Part shown: piece by piece, positions 34,248-46,900 of the stretch
Layout: every line of letters begins with the position of its first letter
How positions within the stretch are numbered: position 1 is the first letter of the stretch
Translations under genes and position numbers: made by a program
DNA from: Ampullaceana balthica
Taxonomy: Eukaryota > Mollusca > Gastropoda > Lymnaeidae
DNA: 64,000 nt
Direction of reading: 5' to 3'
NCBI GenBank assembly: GCA_944989445.1
Contig: CALYLW010000135.1
Coordinates: forward strand, 545,217-609,216
The notes under the pieces: generated by a model
Seen by the model: the letters and a program-made list of their open reading frames with translations, nothing else
The model's database searches: none
Told to the model about the DNA's origin: nothing

Positions 34248-34864
34248 AAACATATCAAAATTTCAGAGCGATCGCATGTACTGTAATTAAATTATTGAAT
34301 TGTTAGATTATTTTATTTATTCTTATTTATCATGTTATTTTTTGAGATAGAGAGTCGCGGTGCGTACTATATTGAACAACCTTTCTGTCGCGTAATAAGG
34401 TGCGTATTTTATTGACAACACGTTTTATAAACATATTCCTGATCGGTGCGCATTATATTGAACGACCTTTCTGTCGCGCAATAAGGTTCGTATTTTATTG
34501 ACAACACTTTTTATAAACATATTCCTGATCGGTGCGCATTATATTGAACAACCTTTCTGTCGCGCAATAAGGTGCGTATTTTATTGACAACACTTTATAT
34601 AAACAAATTCCTGATCGGTGCGCATTATATTGAACAACCTTTCTGTCGCCCAATTAGGTGCGTATTTTATTGACAACACATTTTATAAACATAGCCCTGA
34701 TCGGTGCGCATTATGTTAAACATGTTTTACGACACAATACAATTTTGTATTTTTGGATGTTCTTGCGCTGCGTATTATAATGAACATTCTATTAGTTACG
34801 TCTCGTACATAAAGGATGTATAGTCAAAAACTTGGTTTTTTACCAGGTTTTTAAAAAATCCTTA
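34248..34864 (+). repeat. Dispersed repeat X, copy 1 (with 86-bp expansion)
   Basis: Similar over most of its length to 35976-36450 and, in reverse, to 60195-60735. Shared landmarks are ATCAAAATTTCAGA, GCATGTACTGTAATTAAATT, GGTGCGTATTTTATTGAC, TGCGTATTATAATGAACATT and AGTCAAAAACTT. It starts by truncating the transposase remnant and ends directly before LINE copy A. No coding capacity. I could not assign it to a known family. Confidence 0.8.
34358..34701. repeat. 86-bp tandem repeat inside X copy 1, 4 copies
   Basis: CGGTGCGCATTATATTGAAC recurs at 34358, 34444, 34530, 34616 and 34702, an exact 86-bp step. The matching part of the X copy at 60.4 kb has one unit, so the expansion is private to this copy. 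Confidence 0.95.
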
Positions 34865-35975
34865 AATTGATCAAATAGATACAATATTACTAGACTTCTC
34901 AAAAGCATTTGACAAAGTTCACCACCTTAGTTTACTTAAAAAACTTAACTACTTTGGAATCTCAGGTCCCTTACATCACTGGATCCAAGACTTCCTTTTG
35001 GGCAGGGAGCAAACTGTAATAATTAATGGATCTAAATCTGCACCAATAAAGGTTAACTCAGGAGTTCCACAAGGAACTGTGCTAGGTCCCTTACTCTTTT
35101 TAATTTATATAAATGATTTACCCAACAACATCTCAACAGGTACAAAAGTTAGGTTATTTGCTGATGATTGTATAATCTATAGAACAATTAAATCAGAACA
35201 AGATAGCAAAATTTTACAAAAAGACTTAGATGAATTGATAAAATGGGAAACTAACTGGAGTATGTCTTTCCACCCAGAAAAGTGTCAACTGTTAAGAGTA
35301 ACAAAGAAAAAGAAACAAATAAATTCAAAATATTACATTCATGGAAAAGAACTGACCCAAACTAAAGATGCAAAATACTTAGGAGTCTTAATAAATGAGA
35401 AACTATCATGGAATCCCCATGTCAATTAAGTTATTAAAAAATCAAACAAACCCTTAGGCTTTATAAAAAGAAACTTTAACAAATGTAATAGAGATATAAG
35501 ACTAAAATGCTACCTCACTTTGGTGAGACCTGTACTAGAATATGCATCTTCTGTATGGGACCCATCCACCAAAGAAAACATTGATAAACTAGAACAAATT
35601 CAAAAAAGATTAGTTAAATCATTAAACCTTGAAACACTAGAGGATAGAAGAACCAAGAACAAAGTAGTAATCATACATAAAGCAATTAATTCTAATTTAG
35701 AAATACAACACAAAGATAACTTAATACAACCCTCAGATAGACATAAGGATAAAAACACCTTTCTTATTCCGTATGCAAGAAAAAACACATAAGTTTTCCT
35801 TCTTCCCGTCCGGAATTCGGGCGTGGAATGGGTTGCCTGAAGAATCCAGGAAAACCAACACTTTATCAACATTTAAATCTCTAATAAAAATGCAGAACTA
35901 AACACAAACCATAGATAAGCGTAGGACGCAATAATCTTCTGTATAGAAGGAGCGTCTATAACCAGATAAGATATT
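34865..35975 (+). mobile_element. LINE fragment A: reverse transcriptase of a CR1/Jockey-like element
   Basis: The 5'-truncated copy begins within RT at LLDFSKAFDKVHH (about 34888). It keeps GVPQGTVLGPLLFLIYINDL (35059-35118) and an intact catalytic FADD (35154-35168), then FHPEKCQLLRVT and KYLGV, and a TAA after HVN (35427-35429). The frame resumes with RPVLEYASSVWDPST (35520 on). Compared with fragment B it lacks about 17 codons after QKRL. The C-terminal FFPSGIRAWN-type motif is out of frame near 35800. The 3' end is CAGATAAGATATT. Few lesions make it younger than the LINE at 11.3 kb. The protein would reverse-transcribe its own RNA at the target. CR1/Jockey assignment is from motif style. 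Confidence 0.88.
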
Positions 35976-36450
35976 AACTCATGGTGTCTGATTGATTGTT
36001 TGTCGATAAAACTTTGGATATATTTTAACCCACTTGCTCGTAAGCTAGCGAGCTGAAATTTTGCAGGCAGTTTTGTACCAATGATAGAAACGATGTATCA
36101 AAATTTCAGATCTATCGCATGTACTGTAATTAAATTATTTGATTTTTAGATTATTTTATTTATCTCGATGTATCATGCTATTTTTTTAGATAGAGTGTAG
36201 CAGTGAGTATTATATTGAACGACATTTTTTAAAACTTTCCTGTTGCGTGATTCGGTGCGTATTATATGGACTTTGATTTTTAATAATATATTCCCGATCG
36301 GTACGCATTATATTAAACTTGTTTTACGAGACATAAATAAAATTGTGTATTTTTGCATCGTCTTGCTCTGCGTATTATAATGAACATTCTTTTAATTGTG
36401 TCTCCTTTATAAGGGATTATAGTAAAAAAAATTGTTTTTTTACGGTTTTT
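35976..36450 (+). repeat. Dispersed repeat X, copy 2
   Basis: Begins at CATGGTGTCTGATTG right after LINE A and ends at the poly-T before LINE B. It contains AACCCACTTGCTCGTAAGCT and the landmarks listed for copy 1, more diverged, with a single degenerate 86-bp segment. Confidence 0.78.
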
Positions 36451-37692
36451 TATAATTAATTCATATAAATGATTTACCCAACAACATCTCAAGAGGAAAA
36501 AAAGTTAGGTTATTTGCTGATGATTGTATAATATATTGAACAATTAAAACAGAACAAGATAGCAAATTCTGTATAAAAAGACCTGGGTGAATAATAAAAT
36601 GGGAAACTAACTGGAGTTGTCTTTCCACCCAGAAACAAATTGGAGTTGTCTTTCCACCCAGAAAAGTGTCAGCTGTTCAGAGTATCAAAGAAAAAGAAAC
36701 AAATAAATACAAATCATTTCATTCATGGAAAAGAGGTAATCTAAACTAAATATGCAAATTACTTAGGAGTAATTGTAAATGAGAGATTATCATGGAATCC
36801 CCATGTCAATGAAGTTATTAAAAAATCAAACAAAACCTTAGGCTTTATAAAAAGAAACTTTTACAGATGTAATAAACTATAAAACCAAAATGCTACCTCA
36901 CTTTAGTGAGACCTGTATTAGAATATGCATTTTCTGTTGACCTATCCAGCAAAGAAAACATTGATAAACTAGAACAAATAATTTAAAAAAGAGCTTCCAG
37001 ATTCATTACTGGAGAAAATACAAAACTTAAAAGAATAAAACCATTAGTTAAATCATTATTCCTTGAAACGCTAGAGGATAGAATATAGAAGAACTAAGAG
37101 TAAAGTAGCAATAATACATAAAGCATTCTATATACATAATTCCGGTCGTCTGAATGGTTGTAATAATGTAATGATGTTTCTAATTTTAGAAAGCAGCGAA
37201 CCAAATTACGGCACAAAAAAATAAGTCTTTTCGAACGTTCCGTATAAATTGTTCAATACGATAATAAATGAATCAAATAAAAAAATAAATAAAATAAAAG
37301 AAAGTTCTGTATTACGTTATTTTTTAATCTGATGTGTATTTATTTTGAAAACTTCCGTCATTTTTGATGGGTAATACACTAGTTAATTCTAATTTAGAAA
37401 TACATCACAAACATAACTTAATACAACCCTCAGGCAGACATAAGGATAAAAACACCATTCTTATTCCGTATGCAAGAACAAAGACATACAAATTCTCATT
37501 CTTCCCGTCCGGAATTCGGGCGTTGAATGGGTTGCCTGAAGGAACCAGGAAAACCAACACTTGATCAGAATTTAAAAACTCTAATAAGAATGCAGGACTA
37601 GACACTAACCATATATAAGCGTAGGACGCAATAACCTTCTGTAAAGAATGAGTGGCTGTAACATATACGATAAAATAAGATAAGATAAGATA
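36451..37692 (+). mobile_element. LINE fragment B, interrupted by a Helitron
   Basis: A more decayed relative of fragment A (same family). It starts further 3' within RT, just before INDLPNN, with FADD still readable near 36515-36530, a 30-bp duplication around CTTTCCACCCAGAAA (36610-36670), and frame breaks throughout. Unlike A it keeps RFITGENTKLKRIKPL (36990-37040). A Helitron occupies 37127-37382, after which LINE sequence resumes at TTAATTCTAATTTAG. It ends with a (GATAA)n tail near 37670-37692. Confidence 0.87.
37127..37382 (+). mobile_element. Non-autonomous Helitron, copy 3, nested in LINE B
   Basis: The 256-bp insert begins TCTATATACATAATTCCGG and ends with hairpin CCGTCA...TGATGG (one mismatch pair) and CTAG (37379-37382). 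Comparison with the uninterrupted LINE A (AAGCAATTAATTCT near 35688) shows that host sequence continues on both sides with no target duplication, as Helitrons do. This copy fixes the ends of the family. Confidence 0.93.
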
Positions 37693-37857
37693 TTCCATCC
37701 AATTGCAAGCAATGTCTGGCATATTGCAAGTAGGTTCCAAAACGTTCTAAGCATTTCCCGTCATATTTCAAATAACTAATTTAGACTTTTTTCTGCATAA
37801 GAATAAATGCCAGGATTTCTGAGTGTAGTACGCCATCTTTATATCAGACGTAGGTTC

Positions 37858-38240
37858 TGTAAGACTGTTAGTCTAAACGTGTGGAACATGAGATGAACAT
37901 AAAACATATAGTACCATGTGATGCCATGTGTTCTGTAATACTGTTGGTCTAAACGTGTGGACCGTGAGATGGACATAAAACATGTAGTACCACGTGATGC
38001 CATGTGTTCTGTTAGACTGTTGGTCTAAACGTGTGGACCATGAGATGGACATAAAACATGTAGTACCACGTGATGCCATGTGTTCTGTTAGACTGTTGGT
38101 CTAAACGTGTGGACCATGAGATGGACATAAAACATGTAGTACCACGTGATGCCATGTGTTCTGTTAGACTGAGGGTCTAAACGTGTGGACCATGAGATGG
38201 ACATAAAACATGTAGTACCACGTGATGCCATGTGTTCTGG
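37858..38240. repeat. 76-bp tandem repeat, 5 copies
   Basis: The unit contains GGTCTAAACGTGTGGACCAT and then ATGGACATAAAACATGTAGT, with an exact 76-bp step. Each copy has an imperfect hairpin (GTTAGAC...GTCTAAAC) and a CACGTG-containing ACCACGTGATG, absent from the first copy (ACCATGTGATG). Confidence 0.95.
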
Positions 38241-39756
38241 TTGGAACCAGATCTTGATGACATTGGTGAGAGAGATGACGTAGTAATAAACACGTCAACA
38301 TACGGATTCCTTTTTAATCTGCGGTCAATGACAGGATTTTCCCTCAAGATGGCGAGCTTCACATCCGGGCAACTTTATGTCGGCCTGAAGATAAGGACAT
38401 CGAACACCAGAAATGTTCATTTTAAAACTAGGACGCTGGCCACTGGCCACTGTGTTGACATTTGACAAATTTTGAGTTGAAACGAGATCACCCTCTCCTC
38501 ATTGCTCTGTCACTCCCTCACTTTCTCTCTATATCTCTCCACTTAAATATGGTGTTCTGTTGCGTTCTGTCTCACTCCCTTCCACATCTGTCTTTGCAAC
38601 TCTATGTCTTTCGTTTTCCTTCTTTCTTGTCTATATTTTTTTACAATTGTTCTGTCTCTCCTTTATATCATGTTTATACTGTCTTTCCTTTATCTCTTGT
38701 TTCTTTTTAAAAGTGGTGATTAATTGGTTTAATCTAAAATTGTCAATTCTGTCTACTTCTCAGTGCTTTGTATAATAAAGTATATTAATACAGCAAGAGA
38801 AAAAGTAGTAGTCTTTTATTTTAATTGCATTTTCGTTGAACTACTTCAAATAAACAGTCTAAATGTAACAAATTCCAAACTATTTCAAAACTAGAATAAA
38901 GACCGACCACACGGTTTTAAATCTTTCCACCTTTGACCAAACTTTGCCAATGTTTTCAGTTGCTCCTAATGTTGACTACATCCACGCTGTTGTATGTACA
39001 GAGGTCAGATAGAATATCCCATAACGCAAGTTCACGCCAACATTTAAACCTCGCGTTTTTTCCTCTTCCGGTCTCAGCCATCTTATAATTTAGCTATTTG
39101 TATTGATTCGTGGTGCGTGTGGCTGGCCAATCACCCGGCGTTTGTCTCATCGTGTTCAGTGAAATAGTGAAACGTTAATCAAAGGTTTATACGGCGGACT
39201 TCACATAATGTTTGGTCTAATGTGAACACAGATATTTTGTCTAATGTTAACATTATCATTCTAAAATACAGATAGATCATCTTTTGTCGCTAAATCTATC
39301 GTTTATGTGGAATTAAAAAGTCGATTGCGAAATCCCACTCAGCAGAATGAAGAAACATCGAGGAAGACTTGTTGCAATCTAGCCATCTATTGTTCAGACA
39401 CACCGAGGCTAAATGTCGGAACACAGCCTCTAGGCCAAGACTAACCAGCGTCCGGCTACTTATGTTTCAAATTGAGCATATTATATACGTTTTGTGTATT
39501 AAGCGTGTTAAGTAAATGGGGCCTACTGTAGTGGTGTAAATTACATGGGACCAATTAATGGGGTATAAAGAGCTTGGACGTACTGACGTGATGTTAAGTA
39601 CATGGGACCGAATGACGTGATACTGTCCAACGAATATGCCCTTGACCATTAAAAGTTAACTGTCATCATGTCTAATGGCTAGCTGTTGGCTACTTTCAAT
39701 TATAACTTTGTGTAACATGACCTCTACCTCTGCAAATAAATCTTTGTCTACTTCAT
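38241..39756. other. Unique stretch, largest non-repeat spacer
   Basis: CAAGATGGCGAG (38347) on the plus strand and, on the minus strand near 39080, AAGATGGCTGAGACCGGAAG resemble YY1 and ETS sites found together in animal promoters. A pyrimidine-rich run (38490-38710) gives leucine/serine-rich shadow frames. No exon was recognised. A weak degenerate repeat with ACATGGGACC lies at 39540-39620. Confidence 0.4.
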
Positions 39757-40795
39757 CGCCTGAGTCTGTTTAATGTTGATACCTCAATCTCTGACTCTGA
39801 GTCTGTTTAATGTTGATACCTCAATCTCTGACTCTGAGTCTGTTTAATGTTGATACCTCAACGTCTGACTCTGAGTCTGTTTAATGTTGATACCTCAACG
39901 TCTGACTCTGAGTCTGTTTAATGTTGATACCTCAACGTCTGACTCTGAGTCTGTTTAATGTTGATACCTCAACGTCTGACTCTGAGTCTGTTTAATGTTG
40001 ATACCTCAACGTCTGACTCTGAGTCTGTTTAATGTTGATACCTCAACGTCTGACTCTGAGTCTGTTTAATGTTGATAGATACCTCAACGTCTGACTCTGA
40101 GTCTGTTTAATGTTAATACCTCAACGTCTGACTCTGAGTCTGTTTAATGTTGATACCTCAATGTCTGACTCTGAGTCTGTTTAATGTTGATACCTCAACG
40201 TCTGACTCTGAGTCTGTTTAATGTTGATACCTCAACGTCTGACTCTGAGTCTGTTTAATGTTGATACCTCAACGTCTGACTCTGAGTCTGTTTAATGTTG
40301 ATACCTCAACGTCTGACTCTGAGTCTGTTTAATGTTGATACCTCAACGTCGGACTCTGAGTCTGTTTAATGTTGATACCTCAACGTCTGACTCTGAGTAT
40401 GTTTAATGTTGATACCTCAACGTCTGACTCTGAGTCTGTTTAATGTTGATACCTCAACGTCTGACTCTGAGTCTGTTTAATGTTGATACCTCAACGTCTG
40501 ACTCTGAGTCTGTTTAATGTTGATACCTCAATGTCTGACTCTGAGTCTGTTTAATGTTGATACCTCAACGTCTGACTCTGAGTCTGTTTAATGTTGATAC
40601 CTCAACGTCTGACTCTGAGTCTGTTTAATGTTGATACCTCAATGTCTGACTCTGAGTCTGTTTAATGTTGATACCTCAATGTCTGACTCTGAGTCTGTTT
40701 AATGTTGATACCTCAACGTCTGACTCTGAGTCTGTTTAATTTTGATACCTCAACGTCTGACTCTGAGTCTGTTTAATGTTGATACCTCAACATCT
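39757..40795. repeat. 37-bp minisatellite, ~28 copies
   Basis: The unit starts TGACTCTGAGTCTGTTTAAT and then GTTGATACCTCAACGTC. One copy (about 40075) has a 4-bp GATA insertion. Left copies read CAATCTC and right ones CAACGTC or CAATGTC. Each unit contains the dyad GACTCTGAGTC. Confidence 0.96.
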
Positions 40796-40876
40796 GACTG
40801 TGTGATACCTCAAAGTCAAAAAATATGTCACAGCCAAGTCCAAAAGAGTGTACTGAGTGTCACACAGAAGGTAAAG

Positions 40877-40951
40877 ATAATAATAATAATAAATTGATTA
40901 TTTATATAGCGCTGTATCCCAGTAAGGAACTGGGCTCACAGCGCTTTACAT
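40877..40951 (-). mobile_element. 3'-terminal fragment of the L2/CR1-like LINE family
   Basis: (AAT)n followed by TTTATATAGCGCTGTATCCC, AAGGAAC and GGGCTCACAGCGCTTTACAT matches the 3' end of the LINE at 11304-11372 with few differences, in the same orientation. Only about 75 bp is present. The 21-bp satellite begins at the next base. Confidence 0.88.
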
Positions 40952-43900
40952 AGTATTACATTTCATCAGACTAGTATTACATTTCATCAGACTAGTATTA
41001 CATTTCATCAGACTAGTATTACATTTCATCAGACTAGTATTACATTTCATCAGACTGGTATTACATTTCATCAGACTGGTATTACATTTCATCAGACTAA
41101 TATTAAATTTCATCAGACTAGTATTACATTTCATCAGACTAGTATTACATTTCATCAGACTAGTATTACATTTCATCAGACTAGTATTACATTTCATCAG
41201 ACTAGTATTACATTTCATCAGACTACTATCACATTTCATCAGACTAGTATCACATTTCATCAGAATAGTATCACATTTCATAAGACTAGTATCACATTTC
41301 ATCAGACTAGTATTACATTTCATCAGACTAGTATTACATTTCATCAGACTAGTATTACATTTCATCAGACTAGTAATACATTTCATCAGACTAGTATTAT
41401 ATTTCATCAGACTAGTAATACATTTCATCCGACTAGTATTAAATTTCATCAGACTAGTATTACATTTCATCAGACTAGTATTACATTTCATCAGACTAGT
41501 ATTACATTTCATCAGACTAGTATTACATTTCATCAGACTAGTAATACATTTCATCAGACTAGTATTACATTTCATCAGACTCGTATTACATTTCATCAGA
41601 CTCGTATTACATTTCATCAGACTAGTATTACATTTCATCAGACTAGTATTACATTTCATCAGACTAGTATTACATTTCATCAGACTAGTATTACATTTCA
41701 TCAGACTAGTATTAAATTTCATCAGACTAGTATTACATTTCATCAGACTAGTATTACATTTCATCAGACTAGTATTACATTCATCAGACTGGTATTACAT
41801 TTCATCAGACTAGTATTACATTTCATCAGACTAGTATTACATTTCATCAGACTAGTATTACATTTCATCAGACTAGTATTACATTTCATCAGACTAGTAT
41901 TACATTTCATCAGACTAGTATTACATTTCATCAGACTAGTATTACATTTCATCAGACTAGTATTACATTTCATCAGACTAGTATTACATTTTATCAGACT
42001 AGTATTACATTTCATCAGACTGGTATTACATTTAATCAGACTAGTATTACATTTCATCAGACTAGTATTACATTTCATCAGACTAGTATAACATTTCATC
42101 AGACTAGTATTACATTTCATCAGACTAGTATTACATTTCATCAGACTAGTATTACATTTCATCAGACTAGTATTACATTTCATCAGACTAGTATTACATT
42201 TCATCAGACTAGTATTACATTTCATCAGACTAGTATTACATTTCATCAGACTAGTATTACATTTCATCAGACTAGTATTACATTTCATCAGACTAGTATT
42301 ACATTTCATCAGACTAGTATTACATTTCATCAGACTCGTATTACATTTCATCAGACTAGTATTACATTTCATCAGACTAGTATTACATTTCATCAGACTG
42401 GTATTACATTTCATCAGACTGGTATTACATTTCATCAGACTAGTATTACATTTCATCAGACTAGTATTACATTTCATCAGACTAGTATTACATTTCATCA
42501 GACTAGTATTACATTTCATCAGACTAGTATTACATTTCATCAGACTAGTATTACATTTCATCAGACTAGTATTACATTTCATCAGACTAGTATTACATTT
42601 CATCAGACTAGTATTACATTTCATCAGACTAGTATCACATTTCATCAGACTAGTATCACATTTCATCAGACTAGTATTACATTTCATCAGACTAGTATTA
42701 CATTTCATCAGACTAGTATTACATTTCATCAGACTAGTATTACATTTCATCAGACTAGTATTACATTTCATCAGACTGGTATTACATTTCATCAGACTAG
42801 TATTACATTTCATCAGACTAGTATACATTTCATCAGTATTACATTTCATCAGACTAGTATTACATTTCATCAGACTAGTATTACATTTCATCAGACTAGT
42901 ATTACATTTCATCAGACTAGTATTACATTTCATCAGACTAGTATTACATTTCATCAGACTAGTATTACATTTCATCAGACTAGTATTACATTTCATCAGA
43001 CTAGTATTACATTTCATCAGACTAGTATTACATTTCATCAGACTAGTATTACATTTCATCAGACTAGTATTACATTTCATCAGACTGGTATTACATTTCA
43101 TCAGACTAGTATTACATTTCATCAGACTAGTATTACATTTCATCAGACTAGTATTACATTTCATCAGACTAGTATTACATTTCATCAGACTAGTATTACA
43201 TTTCATCAGACTAGTATTACATTTCATCAGACTAGTATTACATTTCATCAGACTAGTATTACATTTCATCAGACTAGTATTACATTTCATCAGACTAGTA
43301 TTACATTTCATCAGACTAGTATTACATTTCATCAGACTAGTATTACATTTCATCAGACTAGTATTACATTTCATCAGACTAGTATTACATTTCATCAGAC
43401 TAGTATTACATTTCATCAGACTAGTATTACATTTCATCAGACTAGTATTACATTTCATCAGACTAGTATTACATTTCATCAGACTAGTATTACATTTCAT
43501 CAGACTAGTATTACATTTCATCAGACTAGTATTACATTTCATCAGACTAGTATTACATTTCATCAGACTAGTATTACATTTCATCAGACTAGTATTACAT
43601 TTCATCAGACTAGTATTACATTTCATCAGACTAGTATTACATTTCATCAGACTAGTATTACATTTCATCAGACTAGTATTACATTTCATCAGACTAGTAT
43701 TACATTTCATCAGACTAGTATTACATTTCATCAGACTAGTATTACATTTCATCAGACTAGTATTACATTTCATCAGACTAGTATTACATTTCATCAGACT
43801 AGTATTACATTTCATCAGACTAGTATTACATTTCATCAGACTAGTATTACATTTCATCAGACTAGTATTACATTTCATCAGACTAGTATTACATTTCATC

Positions 43901-46900
43901 AGACTAGTATTACATTTCATCAGACTAGTATTACATTTCATCAGACTAGTATTACATTTCATCAGACTAGTATTACATTTCATCAGACTAGTATTACATT
44001 TCATCAGACTAGTATTACATTTCATCAGACTAGTATTACATTTCATCAGACTAGTATTACATTTCATCAGACTAGTATTACATTTCATCAGACTAGTATT
44101 ACATTTCATCAGACTAGTATTACATTTCATCAGACTAGTATTACATTTCATCAGACTGTATTACATTTCATCAGACTAGTATTACATTTCATCAGACTAG
44201 TATTACATTTCATCAGACTAGTATTACATTTCATCAGACTAGTATTACATTTCATCAGACTAGTATTACATTTCATCAGACTAGTATTACATTTCATCAG
44301 ACTAGTATTACATTTCATCAGACTAGTATTACATTTCATCAGACTAGTATTACATTTCATCAGACTAGTATTACATTTCATCAGACTAGTATTACATTTC
44401 ATCAGACTAGTATTACATTTCATCAGACTAGTATTACATTTCATCAGACTAGTATTACATTTCATCAGACTAGTATTACATTTCATCAGACTAGTATTAC
44501 ATTTCATCAGACTAGTATTACATTTCATCAGACTAGTATTACATTTCATCAGACTAGTATTACATTTCATCAGACTAGTATTACATTTCATCAGACTAGT
44601 ATTACATTTCATCAGACTAGTATTACATTTCATCAGACTAGTATTACATTTCATCAGACTAGTATTACATTTCATCAGACTAGTATTACATTTCATCAGA
44701 CTAGTATTACATTTCATCAGACTAGTATTACATTTCATCAGACTAGTATTACATTTCATCAGACTAGTATTACATTTCATCAGACTAGTATTACATTTCA
44801 TCAGACTAGTATTACATTTCATCAGACTAGTATTACATTTCATCAGACTAGTATTACATTTCATCAGACTAGTATTACATTTCATCAGACTAGTATTACA
44901 TTTCATCAGACTAGTATTACATTTCATCAGACTAGTATTACATTTCATCAGACTAGTATTACATTTCATCAGACTAGTATTACATTTCATCAGACTAGTA
45001 TTACATTTCATCAGACTAGTATTACATTTCATCAGACTAGTATTACATTTCATCAGACTAGTATTACATTTCATCAGACTAGTATTACATTTCATCAGAC
45101 TAGTATTACATTTCATCAGACTAGTATTACATTTCATCAGACTAGTATTACATTTCATCAGACTAGTATTACATTTCATCAGACTAGTATTACATTTCAT
45201 CAGACTAGTATTACATTTCATCAGACTAGTATTACATTTCATCAGACTAGTATTACATTTCATCAGACTAGTATTACATTTCATCAGACTAGTATTACAT
45301 TTCATCAGACTAGTATTACATTTCATCAGACTAGTATTACATTTCATCAGACTAGTATTACATTTCATCAGACTAGTATTACATTTCATCAGACTAGTAT
45401 TACATTTCATCAGACTAGTATTACATTTCATCAGACTAGTATTACATTTCATCAGACTAGTATTACATTTCATCAGACTAGTATTACATTTCATCAGACT
45501 AGTATTACATTTCATCAGACTAGTATTACATTTCATCAGACTAGTATTACATTTCATCAGACTAGTATTACATTTCATCAGACTAGTATTACATTTCATC
45601 AGACTAGTATTACATTTCATCAGACTAGTATTACATTTCATCAGACTAGTATTACATTTCATCAGACTAGTATTACATTTCATCAGACTAGTATTACATT
45701 TCATCAGACTAGTATTACATTTCATCAGACTAGTATTACATTTCATCAGACTAGTATTACATTTCATCAGACTAGTATTACATTTCATCAGACTAGTATT
45801 ACATTTCATCAGACTAGTATTACATTTCATCAGACTAGTATTACATTTCATCAGACTAGTATTACATTTCATCAGACTAGTATTACATTTCATCAGACTA
45901 GTATTACATTTCATCAGACTAGTATTACATTTCATCAGACTAGTATTACATTTCATCAGACTAGTATTACATTTCATCAGACTAGTATTACATTTCATCA
46001 GACTAGTATTACATTTCATCAGACTAGTATTACATTTCATCAGACTAGTATTACATTTCATCAGACTAGTATTACATTTCATCAGACTAGTATTACATTT
46101 CATCAGACTAGTATTACATTTCATCAGACTAGTATTACATTTCATCAGACTAGTATTACATTTCATCAGACTAGTATTACATTTCATCAGACTAGTATTA
46201 CATTTCATCAGACTAGTATTACATTTCATCAGACTAGTATTACATTTCATCAGACTAGTATTACATTTCATCAGACTAGTATTACATTTCATCAGACTAG
46301 TATTACATTTCATCAGACTAGTATTACATTTCATCAGACTAGTATTACATTTCATCAGACTAGTATTACATTTCATCAGACTAGTATTACATTTCATCAG
46401 ACTAGTATTACATTTCATCAGACTAGTATTACATTTCATCAGACTAGTATTACATTTCATCAGACTAGTATTACATTTCATCAGACTAGTATTACATTTC
46501 ATCAGACTAGTATTACATTTCATCAGACTAGTATTACATTTCATCAGACTAGTATTACATTTCATCAGACTAGTATTACATTTCATCAGACTAGTATTAC
46601 ATTTCATCAGACTAGTATTACATTTCATCAGACTAGTATTACATTTCATCAGACTAGTATTACATTTCATCAGACTAGTATTACATTTCATCAGACTAGT
46701 ATTACATTTCATCAGACTAGTATTACATTTCATCAGACTAGTATTACATTTCATCAGACTAGTATTACATTTCATCAGACTAGTATTACATTTCATCAGA
46801 CTAGTATTACATTTCATCAGACTAGTATTACATTTCATCAGACTAGTATTACATTTCATCAGACTAGTATTACATTTCATCAGACTAGTATTACATTTCA

